A DNA stretch of 64,000 nt from the NCBI RefSeq assembly GCF_007829335.1, contig NZ_VIWO01000001.1, positions 1,550,001 through 1,614,000 of the forward strand, written 5' to 3'. Every line of letters begins with the position of its first letter. Positions within the stretch are counted from its first letter, which is position 1. The stretch comes from Chitinophaga polysaccharea (GTDB lineage: Bacteria > Bacteroidota > Bacteroidia > Chitinophagales > Chitinophagaceae). Under the pieces are notes generated by a model. The model searched no databases, was not told the origin of the DNA, and saw nothing but the letters and a program-made list of their open reading frames with translations. The translations under genes and the position numbers were made by a program. Shown here piece by piece: positions 17,411-26,434 of the stretch.

Positions 17411-18229
17411 TCAGTCGCGCTGCCTGCAAATGCTTTGCTGAAACTTTAGGTATTGCGTGGGGCTTAAATGTAGGTAGTGTTTAAAATCGTGGATAAGCTG
17501 GCTTTGGTCATAATAACCGCAGCCTTCAATGATATCAAACCAATCTACTTTTCGGTCACTTCCGGTACTGGCCCCAATCATTTCAATGGCTTTCAGGAAG
17601 CGGTGATACCGCGCTATTTCTTTGGCGGAATAACCAAAGTGTTTTTTGTGATGCATTTGCACGGATCTTTCCGACAACTGGTTCTTTTCAGAAATCTCTT
17701 TTATGGTACTCAGGCTATGATCGTAGAAACCGGCTATTTGTTCCACGATAGGATGACGATTACGCAGGTACGGCTGGCAAAATGCCAACAAGTGATTTAC
17801 GCGGTCCTGCGTAGCTGGTATATGACACAGCTCTTTCCATAGCACGGTAAAGCAATCGTCCTGCAACAGGGTATCGGGATGTGTAGAAAAATTTTGGGCA
17901 AAGGCGGCGCTGCCAAAAAAACGGGAAAAGGCATCGTCTTTAAAATTGGCAACAAGCAGTGATGCGCCGGGCGACAGCGTATAGTTAAATGCCTGTTTAA
18001 TAGGTCCTGCTACCAGGCAGGTATCCATCACCAGCTCGTCTTTCTCCCGGGTAGTAAGCACGATAGGCGCCCCGAAGCTAAATGCCATCATGGTTTGATA
18101 GGAGGGCAGCAGCGTGTGAGTTGCCGCCTGATCAGTGTTGTTTTCCGCAAAATAAAAATGCGAAAATATTTCCTCAAACGGAGCAGGAACAGCAATGCTG
18201 CCGGTGTTGTAGGTGCCCTGGTTTTGCAT
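17411..18229 (-). CDS. AraC family transcriptional regulator
   Basis: 272 residues. An N-terminal sensor domain (about 1-150, with a DUF6597-like beta-rich start TGSIAVPAPFEEIFSHFYFA) is followed by an AraC-type double HTH (about 165-265). KEISEKNQLSERSVQMHHKK is the first recognition helix; the second is DIIEGCGYYDQSQLIHDFKH ending in LSPTQYLKF, the family signature. It is upstream of the NmrA-like reductase in the same direction and may regulate that gene. The inducer is not predictable. Confidence 0.88.
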   Translation of the reverse strand: MQNQGTYNTGSIAVPAPFEEIFSHFYFAENNTDQAATHTLLPSYQTMMAFSFGAPIVLTTREKDELVMDTCLVAGPIKQAFNYTLSPGASLLVANFKDDAFSRFFGSAAFAQNFSTHPDTLLQDDCFTVLWKELCHIPATQDRVNHLLAFCQPYLRNRHPIVEQIAGFYDHSLSTIKEISEKNQLSERSVQMHHKKHFGYSAKEIARYHRFLKAIEMIGASTGSDRKVDWFDIIEGCGYYDQSQLIHDFKHYLHLSPTQYLKFQQSICRQRD

Positions 18230-18325
18230 GATTCAAAGATAATAAAAGAATCACTTCTTAGGTGCAGTATGGGGAGTGGCAGTGGGAGAACGGAAATAGT
18301 CTCCCTACAACTGCCTTGAATGATT

Positions 18326-18371
18326 GATAGGTGAAAAACATACATTTTTTGATGTGAGTCTTTCACCTATC
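18326..18371. repeat. 11-bp inverted repeat between AraC gene and YD-repeat gene
   Basis: Perfect arms GATAGGTGAAA (18326-18336) and TTTCACCTATC (18361-18371) with a 24-base loop containing ACAT/ATGT. It lies downstream of the YD-repeat gene (stop at 18418) and upstream of the AraC gene start (18229). It lacks a clear T-run, so it may be a weak terminator or an operator. Confidence 0.5.
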
Positions 18372-18417
18372 GATAGCCAAATTCGGGCCTTGTTATTTGT
18401 TTTAGAAAGAGAAATGT

Positions 18418-21400
18418 TTATTGTGTTACAGACTTGTTGTATTGATAGTCAAACTGCTTTAGTATTTTACCATCCTGATCTTTAATCACCTTAAGGCGTC
18501 CTAAACCGTCATATTGATAGTAAGTGGTTCTACCAGTAGGGTCTGTTTCGCTGGTCAATCCAACCAGTGGTGTATAGGTATAGGTAGATATTAATGCCCC
18601 TGGTAGTCCAGATCTGAGTTTATTTAGCTCCGTACGCAGCTGGTCATCTGTGTAATCTGTTGCATTGTCCAGCATGATTTGGTTAACAAGTGGGCTGGCG
18701 GAATTATAATTGCTGCCTATAATTTTGGCAACAGGATATTGCCCTTTATATCCCCAGATGAACACATAGTTTGTATTGCCAACTTTGGATGCTTCCTGAA
18801 TATTCCCATTGGCATCGTAGTTGGTAAAACAGTCTGTATTCTCCATAGCAAAATCGCCGATTTGCTGTTTAATTGAGTCCGTGGCGGCTATACTTTTATT
18901 GGCGCCCCATAACTTATAGCTGTTTAAGAGAACTGCTGTTCGCTTACCGTTATTATATTTTCGTTGTAATATAACGGGCTCAATCATATTCCGTTTTGTC
19001 ATACTATCCAGTGCTGCCGCACCGCTTGTTCCGGGTGTAATAAAGCCTGTCAGGGCGCTTTTATTAGTTGGGTAATAGAAGTATGTCTTAAGTGTATCCC
19101 CTTTACTGTTGATATCTTCTCTTCTGCTTAAAAGAAGGTTGTCAGGATATTCATAGTAATAGTCGCTATGTTGGGTCACAGCTTGTCCGTTATCACCGTA
19201 GATTATTTCATCTGAAGAGGATAAATATTGGAAATCTGTAGGGGTATTATATAGATTATAAAGGTAGAGTGAAACAGATAAGCCAGCTCCTGATAGTTTA
19301 TAGTATTTAAGACCTACTGCATCCAGCTTTCTACCCAAGGTGTAATTTGACTGTTGATAGGTATTTTTGCTCCGCTTAATAAGCATAAAGCCAGTATCTT
19401 TAGTTAGGTAGTCATCTTTTTGTATAAGTTGTCCTCTTTTCCAATCCATAGAGCCAAAAGGAGGATAAGTAGATTTTAATAGACGACTGAACGTCGCAAT
19501 ATCGATATCCGTTGGGTAATCTACTTGAAGACGAGTAGGATACCGGTCATAACGCTCATCGGGGAAATCGGCAGGGGAAGTATAAGTATATCTTGATCTG
19601 CTTTGGGTAACGAGCAACCGGTCAGCATTAGTGACCGTTACATTGGAGTACCCAACGTATCCACCTCCGGTGGTCTGTAGTGGGTAGCTGGAGGTACTTT
19701 CATATATTGCCTGCACACTATAGCCAAAGATTGTTACCTGCCCCTGCTCTTGCATATATTTGTTGGCAAATAATTTAAAAAAGTATACGGGGAAATAGAC
19801 AAAAGTGCCGGAAGAAACAGTGTCATCGAATAACTGGTAATTATACAGTTTTACAACTGTTTTATTAGTGTCAATACCGTCAAAATCTTCTGTCTTAGTT
19901 ACCCGTAGCCCTCCCACCAATACATTTCCTATTGTATCGGGGTTGGTTATCCTGACATCTTCCAACCATTGTGCCTTAACAATCAGCCTGGCTAGAATAC
20001 CATTACAGCTAACTATATTTCCATTATTATCTGTTGTTTCCTCATTCTCCTTTTTGTAGAAAAATAGTTTATACGTTCCTTTATTGAATTTGTATTGCAC
20101 AAAGTAATCTGTAGGGCTACTGCTCGGTTGAACATTGAAGGTGTAATGGTGGTTGTTAGCAGTATTCACCATATCCATATTGAAACAATTGCAATAACAG
20201 TTTTTCTGGGGATCTAATGTTTGACTATAGAATTTTACAATTGCTGAATCATTTTTTATTTCAATAGTAGCGCTATTACTTGAATCCCCATATCCGTTTA
20301 ATGAGCAGGAGGCTATTTTAAGTTCCGGGGCTATAATCACACTATCTGGTGTTGGAAATGGCGGAACATATCTTTTGGCATTGGCCCTGTTACTTTCATA
20401 GGTAAACTTTGTGGTCCCTCCTGTAGGATAGTTGATCTGGGTGAGTACGCCCGTTTTCATAGACTGCTCGTCCGGTTCTCTGTTGGCTAACAAATTATTA
20501 TAAGCATAGGTGCCTCCAACCTGAATATAGTAGTTACTTGGGAGAAGCTTATTGTCGTTTATTTTATTGTTAAAATATCCCCAGTGATCTACGGAGGTTG
20601 ATAAACGTGGAGGAAGAATCTTACTGGTATTGTAAATAAAAGAGAAAGGAGGACGAACATCTTTCTCGTCGGCGGAAAATTCTTTTACGCTATCAAGCTT
20701 TAAGCGATATCGCGTGTTCAACTCCATATCATAAGGACTTACACTTGTTACTGATGAGGTATCGCTGGTACCTTGTGGAGAAAAGTAGCTGTAATAGAGG
20801 TTTACGTGTTTTATTTCCTTTATGCCGCTACTCAATTTTGAATGAATACGAATACCTGTAATAGCCCGCGTCCCATATAAGTCACGGCGCACCAGGCCCG
20901 AATCAAAAGTTAACAGCCCATAATTGAAGTCAATACTTTTTAACCTTTTTCCTGACACTTCATTAATAGGATAAGTATAGTATTCCTGGTCGAGTGCTGT
21001 TGTTCCGATATATCCAGACATATAAACTCCTATATATTTCGTAACGATAGGCACTGTTTTAAAAGAATAATGGTCGTTGCTGTAATTAAACCGTATGTTT
21101 CTGCCGTTTGGTGTAATGATTTCCGCGAGGTACCAGGATGATTCATTTTCATCACCGGAGGCATATGGACCGGAATATTCAATGGCATCTATGGTGTTAT
21201 CCTTTGAAAGCCCAAAAACATATTGTGCTCCATCCTGAGTAGTTAGTATCCACCGGTGCCGGCCACTTCCTTCACACTTGATTTTGATATTTTGTTGTGG
21301 AATAGCATAGAAATTTCCATCGGGATATTGGACAAATTTTCCACTATAGTTCCCAAAATTGAAGTAAAAGATATCTGGTTCCAGGTCATAACTGGCGCTT

Positions 21401-21906
21401 CCTTCCAGGTTCGACAGGTAATTTCTTCGCTCAATGGTTTGGGGCAATGACGTGCCGTACTGATTAGATCCCGGGGGAAGGGTATTAAACCCCTGTACGT
21501 TGGTATAGTAAGGGAACCCTCCTGATAAATCGTCTTTTCCTCTTTGGGTTCTTGTGATAACTCCTCCTGCATTCAATGACCATCCCAATCCTACGTTAGA
21601 GGCAACTTCTTCCACCTTAACCCCTCCGGCATGATAACTAAGCGAAATAGGTAGGTTGATGCCGTCTGCCTGGATTTCATAAATGGGAACACTGATTTGT
21701 GGAATACCAGTATAAAGACCCACCGGCACCTCGCCATATTTGCCTAGCGCAGCTGCATTTGGTGGTACCGGGATCATTTTCTCAATGCTTTGTGGTGGGC
21801 TGGATTGTGCGTTGATGGATGCCGGCAGTAATGAAAAGAATGTGAGAAGTGCGACAAACATTTTTAGGATGTTCCGTGTATAGGTCGGAATAGATGTATC
21901 TGGCAT
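18418..21906 (-). CDS. Secreted YD-repeat (RHS-like) protein without core or toxin tip
   Basis: 1162 residues with a signal peptide (FVALLTFFSLLPASINAQ). The Met at codon 16 is an equally good start. The N-terminal block (PVPPNAAALGKYGEVPVGLY; GINLPISLSYHAGGVKVEEV; NVGLGWSLNAGGVITRTQRG) is the opening of large Bacteroidota RHS/TcC-like shells. A long beta-rich body follows. Only a couple of YD repeats occur at the end (FTNYDANGNIQEAS; TYYQYDGLGRLKVIKD). It stops right after them with no DPLGE-type core and no variable domain, so it is not a complete toxin. It may be a surface adhesin, or the first half of a split shell whose second gene was lost. Position and 3' end look natural (stop, then inverted repeat). 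Confidence 0.85.
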   Translation of the reverse strand: MPDTSIPTYTRNILKMFVALLTFFSLLPASINAQSSPPQSIEKMIPVPPNAAALGKYGEVPVGLYTGIPQISVPIYEIQADGINLPISLSYHAGGVKVEEVASNVGLGWSLNAGGVITRTQRGKDDLSGGFPYYTNVQGFNTLPPGSNQYGTSLPQTIERRNYLSNLEGSASYDLEPDIFYFNFGNYSGKFVQYPDGNFYAIPQQNIKIKCEGSGRHRWILTTQDGAQYVFGLSKDNTIDAIEYSGPYASGDENESSWYLAEIITPNGRNIRFNYSNDHYSFKTVPIVTKYIGVYMSGYIGTTALDQEYYTYPINEVSGKRLKSIDFNYGLLTFDSGLVRRDLYGTRAITGIRIHSKLSSGIKEIKHVNLYYSYFSPQGTSDTSSVTSVSPYDMELNTRYRLKLDSVKEFSADEKDVRPPFSFIYNTSKILPPRLSTSVDHWGYFNNKINDNKLLPSNYYIQVGGTYAYNNLLANREPDEQSMKTGVLTQINYPTGGTTKFTYESNRANAKRYVPPFPTPDSVIIAPELKIASCSLNGYGDSSNSATIEIKNDSAIVKFYSQTLDPQKNCYCNCFNMDMVNTANNHHYTFNVQPSSSPTDYFVQYKFNKGTYKLFFYKKENEETTDNNGNIVSCNGILARLIVKAQWLEDVRITNPDTIGNVLVGGLRVTKTEDFDGIDTNKTVVKLYNYQLFDDTVSSGTFVYFPVYFFKLFANKYMQEQGQVTIFGYSVQAIYESTSSYPLQTTGGGYVGYSNVTVTNADRLLVTQSRSRYTYTSPADFPDERYDRYPTRLQVDYPTDIDIATFSRLLKSTYPPFGSMDWKRGQLIQKDDYLTKDTGFMLIKRSKNTYQQSNYTLGRKLDAVGLKYYKLSGAGLSVSLYLYNLYNTPTDFQYLSSSDEIIYGDNGQAVTQHSDYYYEYPDNLLLSRREDINSKGDTLKTYFYYPTNKSALTGFITPGTSGAAALDSMTKRNMIEPVILQRKYNNGKRTAVLLNSYKLWGANKSIAATDSIKQQIGDFAMENTDCFTNYDANGNIQEASKVGNTNYVFIWGYKGQYPVAKIIGSNYNSASPLVNQIMLDNATDYTDDQLRTELNKLRSGLPGALISTYTYTPLVGLTSETDPTGRTTYYQYDGLGRLKVIKDQDGKILKQFDYQYNKSVTQ

Positions 21907-21984
21907 ACTTTTATATTTTGGAGAGAATGAAATGTTTATTTGGTCACTTGCAGGATGTAAAATTGTGGAAGACCAGTATAGACT

Positions 21985-22022
21985 TATGACTACTGCAATG
22001 CCCAGGCATTGCAGTAGTCATA
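21985..22022. terminator. Perfect 18-bp inverted repeat, probable terminator of a lost gene
   Basis: Arms TATGACTACTGCAATGCC and GGCATTGCAGTAGTCATA are perfect with a 2-base centre. On the minus strand it directly follows the stop of a protein-like fragment (22031), which makes a terminator the simplest reading; on either strand it would form a very stable hairpin. No clear T-run follows. Confidence 0.55.
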
Positions 22023-22030
22023 TAAGAGTT

Positions 22031-22132
22031 TTATAACAGCTCCCAGGAAAAGCCTATATTATCAATAAAGCAGGTTGCTATATTGATTGAAGATGCTTTA
22101 TAGGAAAAACTGATGGTTATGCAATAGTCTTC
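22031..22132 (-). pseudogene. C-terminal remnant of a minus-strand gene
   Basis: Thirty-three codons read EDYCITISFSYKASSINI and continue TCFIDNIGFSWELL before TAA, with a stop immediately upstream and no start codon. The alternating hydrophobic pattern is like the last strands of a beta-sandwich carbohydrate-binding or surface domain. Because it ends just before a strong hairpin it looks like the tail of a deleted gene. Very short, so low confidence. Confidence 0.35.
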
Positions 22133-22654
22133 TTAATGTACATAGCTTTATTAAAAAGATAGGGAAAGGTGTCATGGCATATCATTATTCCTGTTATAAA
22201 ATTCAGTTTTTTGGTTAACTCAATAGTGTGATAAAATCTTATTGAGAAAAATAGGTCAGGGTTTGGATCAACAAAAAAAGAAGTTAGATATAAGTCTGCT
22301 TAAGACTATACTGATACCTTCTGAAAGGTCCATTGCCTTGTGCTGCAATTTTACAGTAATTATCTGGTTAAAACAAGCCCCCCAGTGTGAGACAACTGAA
22401 TTTTGGAGCTAAAATAAAACCTTTAGATAGTATCTGACCTGAGTTTTTATTGTGAATATTGTGTTGAATATTTTTGTTGGAATTTTGCTTATCCAGTAAA
22501 AATTCTTTTATTCTCATCTCGATTTTTTAGCTAGTTTCGCTATACTGAAATCATGATAGCGTTAACCATGCCGCATTCCTTATGTGGCCTATTACTGTAG
22601 CATTTAATAATCCTATAAAACGTTTATTTATTCATTAAAACCCATCCCTCAAGC
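22133..22654. other. Long AT-rich intergenic region
   Basis: About 520 bases between the remnant and the hemopexin-like lipoprotein gene. Reading frames on both strands are broken by many stops. It presumably contains the promoter of the gene at 22655, but I find no exact TTTG/TAnnTTTG pair that I can support. Confidence 0.5.
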
Positions 22655-23416
22655 ATGAAAAAGTTGTTTGTATTGATCCTTGCAGGATCCCTGGCATTCG
22701 TTAACCAGTCTTGTCAGAAAAGTAACATGAAAGACCCGCTATCTACCGAAACAGCCATCACATTAAAGTCGGGTGTTAATGCTAAAGCAGCAGGTTCTTG
22801 TTATAGTGCTACTTACGTAGATACCTGGCATTACGCAACACCGCAGTTGTACATCTTCCATGACAACCAGTATGCGCGTTATGATGTGTTAACTAATACC
22901 TACAAAAGTCTGAATGGTATTTCGAATGGCTATCCAGGTGTGCCTTTCAGCTCATTTGATGCTACGTATGTTGATACCTGGCATTATTCCACGCCGCAAT
23001 TGTATATCTTTAGAGGTAATCAATATGCGCGCTACGATATTCTGACCAATACTTACCAGGGCCTTAACAGTATTACCAATGGTTATCCCGGTGTGCCTTT
23101 CACAACTATTGATGCCGCTTATGTGGATACCTGGCATTATGCTACGCCGCAGTTGTATCTGTTTAGTGGTACACAATATGCACGTTACGACATTCTGACC
23201 AATACTTTTATGGGAGTAAACAGTATTGCAAACGGTTATCCTGGTGTGCCTTTCAGCACTTTCAATGCTACTTATGTTGATACCTGGCATTATCCTACGC
23301 CGCAATTGTACATCTTTAACGGTACGCAGTATGCACGTTATGATATACTGACCAATACTTTTATGGGTGTTAACAGCAACGCTAACGGCTATCCTGGCGT
23401 TCCTTTCTGTCTGTAA
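22655..23416 (+). CDS. Lipoprotein with four hemopexin-like repeats (predicted four-bladed propeller)
   Basis: 253 residues. A lipoprotein signal (MKKLFVLILAGSLAFVNQSC, lipid Cys20) and a short linker lead into four tandem 51-residue repeats from residue 54. Each contains YVDTWHY, PQLYIF, QYARYD and NGYPGVPF. The order DA-x-Y, LYIF-x-G-x-QY-x-RYD, GYP is that of a hemopexin repeat. The single cysteines outside the lipid site, C49 before blade 1 and C252 at the end of blade 4, are placed like the ring-closing disulfide of hemopexin domains. The predicted fold is therefore a small propeller tethered to a membrane. Repeats 3 and 4 are nearly identical, which indicates recent duplication. Binding partner unknown; it stands alone with its own terminator. 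Confidence 0.85.
   Translation: MKKLFVLILAGSLAFVNQSCQKSNMKDPLSTETAITLKSGVNAKAAGSCYSATYVDTWHYATPQLYIFHDNQYARYDVLTNTYKSLNGISNGYPGVPFSSFDATYVDTWHYSTPQLYIFRGNQYARYDILTNTYQGLNSITNGYPGVPFTTIDAAYVDTWHYATPQLYLFSGTQYARYDILTNTFMGVNSIANGYPGVPFSTFNATYVDTWHYPTPQLYIFNGTQYARYDILTNTFMGVNSNANGYPGVPFCL
22814..23413 (+). repeat. Four 153-bp tandem coding repeats
   Basis: Repeat units at 22814-22966, 22967-23119, 23120-23272 and 23273-23413 (the last is cut by the stop). Each encodes one 51-residue hemopexin-like blade. Protein identity is higher than DNA identity because many third positions differ, which suggests selection on the protein. Confidence 0.9.
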
Positions 23417-23436
23417 TCGGCATCAATGGATATAAA

Positions 23437-23471
23437 TGGGAAACCTCTTCCGGTTAGGAAGAGGTTTCCCA
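23437..23471. terminator. Strong intrinsic terminator
   Basis: A perfect 15-bp stem (TGGGAAACCTCTTCC / GGAAGAGGTTTCCCA) with a 5-base loop, 20 bp after the lipoprotein stop and just before the convergent DUF1569 gene end. Confidence 0.85.
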
Positions 23472-23485
23472 TGCGTGCTGTCTAT

Positions 23486-23935
23486 TCACGCATTAAATTG
23501 TTTTAAATGATAGTCGCAATGTTTGTAAATAAATTGCCCCAGTTGTTCTTTCGTCATTCGACCAAAAAACCAATGTGTGAATTCGGCTCTGTTAAATGTA
23601 TCATAACGCTCAATCAACAATTTCCATTTTGATTTTTCACCGTCCAGGTCGCTGATGTTTTCAGTTACCTTAAACGGTGGAGGAGTGGGCGAATTTCTTC
23701 TGATGTTGGAATGTTCATCTTTTAAAATTGACTTAATAGCCAATTTGCCAAAAATGCGTCCCATCAACGACCGGCTGATTTTTATATTGCCATAATAATA
23801 TTCTTCACAGCGGGCGCAATGCCTTACCATTTGGGTAACCGTCATCTTGCCCCACTGGGGGCTGTTGTTATTGGTAAGGGAATCAATTCTCCGGACTATC
23901 TCCTGCCTTGTTTCCTTGTCAAATATTGATTTCAT
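23486..23935 (-). CDS. DUF1569 (DinB-superfamily) protein
   Basis: 149 residues, a helical bundle of the DinB/DUF1569 kind. The family motif is SPQWGKMTVTQMVRHCARCE at about 25-44, and the end is LGQFIYKHCDYHLKQF. The conserved His residues (H39 of MVRHC and the late HCDYH) could bind a metal as in DinB-like hydrolases and thiol transferases, but the reaction is unknown. It is the last gene of an AraC/VOC/DUF1569 operon with a 3-bp gap to the VOC gene. Confidence 0.82.
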   Translation of the reverse strand: MKSIFDKETRQEIVRRIDSLTNNNSPQWGKMTVTQMVRHCARCEEYYYGNIKISRSLMGRIFGKLAIKSILKDEHSNIRRNSPTPPPFKVTENISDLDGEKSKWKLLIERYDTFNRAEFTHWFFGRMTKEQLGQFIYKHCDYHLKQFNA

Positions 23936-23938
23936 ACA

Positions 23939-24352
23939 CTAGGAATTTATTTGTGCCAGTGAAAACCAGTTTCCGGAATCGTCTAAGAAGAGTGCTTCGT
24001 AGCCGTAAAATTCTTTTGTAGGCGGCTTTTTGAAAACTACGCCTTTACTTCTTAATTCTTCGTAAGTAGCCAGAAGATCCTTACAGGTAAATACGGCGGC
24101 CCCGAAGGTGCCCTTCCTGATGAGCGATGTCATGGTTTGTACAGTCTCTTTGTCGAACATAGCCCCTTCTATTATAGGAAAAAGGGTAATTTCTAACTCC
24201 GGTTGCTCGGGGGGCGTTACGGTCAACCACCTCGCGTCCTTGCCCATTGGAGCATCCGTATGCACTTTAAAGCCAAGCTTGTTTACATAGAAATCGTATG
24301 CACTGTCCTGGTTAAGAACATAAATACAGGTGTGCGTAAGCTTTGTAATCAT
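23939..24352 (-). CDS. VOC family protein
   Basis: 137 residues starting MITKLTHTCIYVLNQDSAYD; this start matches the first strand of the VOC fold, so an in-frame upstream extension is disregarded. The two modules are TCIYVLNQDSAYDFYVNKLG with FKVHTD and, later, FTCKDLLATYEELRSKG with YEALFLDDSGNWFSL. The final FLDDSGNWF is typical of glyoxalase-like and phnB-like proteins; a His near the start and a Glu near the end may bind metal. Substrate unknown. It lies between the AraC-type gene and the DUF1569 gene on one transcript. Confidence 0.85.
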   Translation of the reverse strand: MITKLTHTCIYVLNQDSAYDFYVNKLGFKVHTDAPMGKDARWLTVTPPEQPELEITLFPIIEGAMFDKETVQTMTSLIRKGTFGAAVFTCKDLLATYEELRSKGVVFKKPPTKEFYGYEALFLDDSGNWFSLAQINS

Positions 24353-24404
24353 ATTTTTTATGTAAAAATGCTGAATCCGGAGGCTTTCAACCTCTTCAAA
24401 ATTG

Positions 24405-24824
24405 CTATTTTTTCCAACCGTGAGTTTCGGCAAAACAGTTTGGAATAAACTGTAGTGGATGTTCGTTTATCTTATTTTTTCTAATTGTTTCGCTTTTTTG
24501 AAAATGAGAAGGGGTTTGCCCGGTGATCTTCTTAAACATACCAGCAAATGAAGTGGGGCTTTCCAGGCCCACCATTAATCCGGTGGCTAAAATAGAGTGT
24601 CCTTCTCTCAGCAATTCTTTTGCTTTTTCGATCCGGAGATGAATCAAATAGTTTTTGGGTGTCAGGCCGTAGATAGATTTGAACAGCCTGATGAAATGGA
24701 ACTTTGAAAAATTTGCCTGATCAGCAATATCGTCAAGATCGATGCTGTCGGCGTAAAACTTATCGATAAATAGCTTAGCGCTTACAACCCGCTTGTATAA
24801 ATATATCTTTTCATATTGTTCCAA
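24405..24824 (-). CDS. Short AraC-type regulator, TTG start
   Basis: 139 residues consisting almost only of the double-HTH DNA-binding domain. DLDDIADQANFSKFHFIRLF (about 29-48) is the first HTH; ILATGLMVGLESPTSFAGMF with KKITGQTPSHFQ is the second with the family signature. The only available start is TTG at 24824, because a TAA lies five codons upstream. No sensor domain is present, so activity may be set by expression level. It is the first gene of the operon with VOC and DUF1569 genes. Confidence 0.85.
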   Translation of the reverse strand: MEQYEKIYLYKRVVSAKLFIDKFYADSIDLDDIADQANFSKFHFIRLFKSIYGLTPKNYLIHLRIEKAKELLREGHSILATGLMVGLESPTSFAGMFKKITGQTPSHFQKSETIRKNKINEHPLQFIPNCFAETHGWKK

Positions 24825-24961
24825 GATACTGACTGTTTAAGGGTGTAGTTGTAACGGGCGGTTGCCTGGTGATAGTGTATATACTTACTAAATTAAGAAA
24901 AAGGGGAATATAAATAGCAGTAAAAAAATAGACAAGTCTGTGAAGACTTGTCTATTTCCTG

Positions 24962-25035
24962 TGACCCCCCTGGGGCTCGAACCCAGGACCTACTGATTAA
25001 GAGTCAGTAGCTCTAACCAACTGAGCTAGGGAGTC
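24962..25035 (-). tRNA. tRNA-Lys(CUU)
   Basis: A 74-base cloverleaf on the minus strand. Acceptor GACTCCC pairs with GGGGGTC. The D arm is GCTC/GAGC, the anticodon arm ACTGA-CTCTTAA-TCAGT gives anticodon CTT, and the T arm is CTGGG-TTCGAGC-CCCAG. CCA is not encoded. It decodes AAG. A partial copy exists at 4494-4542 in opposite orientation. Confidence 0.95.
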
Positions 25036-25195
25036 AGCTTCCGTTCTTTTGTTAAAAACGAGAGTGCAAATTTAACGCATCTTTTCTGAATATTCATGTA
25101 CTTAATTTAATTAAATTTGGTAAAAAGGCTGAAATGTGGATAAATACCCATTATGTTGATAATCTAACCGTTAGCTCATTATAAAATTATTTTTC

Positions 25196-26374
25196 ATGCA
25201 GGAAGCGTACATAGTAGCCGGATACCGCACCGCGGTGGGCAAATCTAAAAGAGGGGGTTTTCGTTTTTATAGACCGGATGATCTGGCGGTTGACGTAATT
25301 ACCGGGTTGCTGAAATCCGTACCACAACTGGATCCCAAGCGGGTCGACGACCTGATTGTAGGGAATGCGGTACCGGAAGCGGAGCAGGGGTTACAGATCG
25401 GACGTATGATTTCTGTAAGAGCGTTGGGCATTGATGTGCCGGGCATGACGGTAAATCGCTATTGTGCTTCCGGCCTGGAAACAATCGCAATCGCTACCGC
25501 TAAAATACAGTCGGGCATGGCCGATTGTATTATTGCCGGCGGTACAGAGAGTATGAGCCTGGTGCCCGTAGCCGGTTGGAAAACAGTACCTAACTATACC
25601 GTGGCCAGTACTAACCCTGATTATTATATTGGCATGGGACTCACCGCTGAAGCAGTGGCTTCTGAGTTTAAAGTAAGCCGCCAGGACCAGGATGAGTTCT
25701 CATTTAAATCGCATCAGAAAGCACTAAATGCTATTCAGAACGGCTATTTCAAGCCGGGAATTTTACCCATTGCTGTAGAAGAAGTGTATGTGGATGAGAA
25801 AGGAAAAAAACAGAAACGCACTTATACAGTAGATACCGATGAAGGCCCTCGCGCCGATACTTCTATGGAAGCACTGGGTAAGTTGAAACCTGTATTTGCA
25901 GCCGGAGGATCTGTTACAGCCGGCAACTCCTCGCAAACATCCGACGGCGCAGCCTTCGTGATAGTGATGAGCGAACGCATGGTCAACGAGCTGGGATTAA
26001 AGCCTATTGGCCGTTTGGTAGGATGTGTGTCTGCCGGCGTGCATCCCCGTATTATGGGCATCGGCCCCGTGGCGGCTATTCCTAAAGTGTTGCAGCGTAC
26101 AGGAAAAACTTTACAGGATATCGACCTGGTAGAACTCAACGAGGCATTCGCGTCTCAGTCTATTGCCGTTATCCGGGAGTTGGGCCTCAATCCCGACATC
26201 GTGAATATCAATGGCGGCGCTATTGCATTGGGGCATCCGCTGGGATGTACCGGCGCTAAACTCACGGTACAGCTGCTCGGCGACCTGAAGCGACTGAATA
26301 AAAAATACGGTATTGTGACTGCCTGTGTAGGCGGTGGACAAGGCATTGCCGGTATCATCGAAAATATTAGTTAA
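25196..26374 (+). CDS. Acetyl-CoA C-acyltransferase (thiolase)
   Basis: 392 residues, the normal length of a thiolase II or FadA-type 3-ketoacyl-CoA thiolase. The nucleophilic cysteine is in NRYCASGLE (C90); the conserved [20 protein letters not shown] (H347) and CVGGGQG (C377) motifs complete the active site. It cleaves 3-ketoacyl-CoA with CoA, or condenses two acyl-CoA units, in fatty-acid oxidation. No beta-oxidation partners are adjacent, so chain-length preference is not decided. A good terminator follows. Confidence 0.95.
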   Translation: MQEAYIVAGYRTAVGKSKRGGFRFYRPDDLAVDVITGLLKSVPQLDPKRVDDLIVGNAVPEAEQGLQIGRMISVRALGIDVPGMTVNRYCASGLETIAIATAKIQSGMADCIIAGGTESMSLVPVAGWKTVPNYTVASTNPDYYIGMGLTAEAVASEFKVSRQDQDEFSFKSHQKALNAIQNGYFKPGILPIAVEEVYVDEKGKKQKRTYTVDTDEGPRADTSMEALGKLKPVFAAGGSVTAGNSSQTSDGAAFVIVMSERMVNELGLKPIGRLVGCVSAGVHPRIMGIGPVAAIPKVLQRTGKTLQDIDLVELNEAFASQSIAVIRELGLNPDIVNINGGAIALGHPLGCTGAKLTVQLLGDLKRLNKKYGIVTACVGGGQGIAGIIENIS

Positions 26375-26405
26375 TTATAAAGGTCAACCTGGCGTTAAAA
26401 AGTAT

Positions 26406-26434
26406 GGGGCTGTGAAAACAGCCCCTTTCTTTTT
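26406..26434 (+). terminator. Intrinsic terminator after thiolase
   Basis: GGGGCTGT and ACAGCCCC pair around a GAAA tetraloop and are followed by TTTCTTTTT. Confidence 0.9.

Noticed and set aside
22814..23413. Regularly spaced repeats that could suggest a CRISPR array
   Set aside because: Units are 153 bp, in one reading frame, without spacers; they encode protein blades.
24962..25035. The intact tRNA-Lys as attL partner of the fragment at 4494
   Set aside because: The two copies are in opposite orientation, so they cannot bound a simply integrated element; a different tRNA-Lys upstream of the window is more likely.
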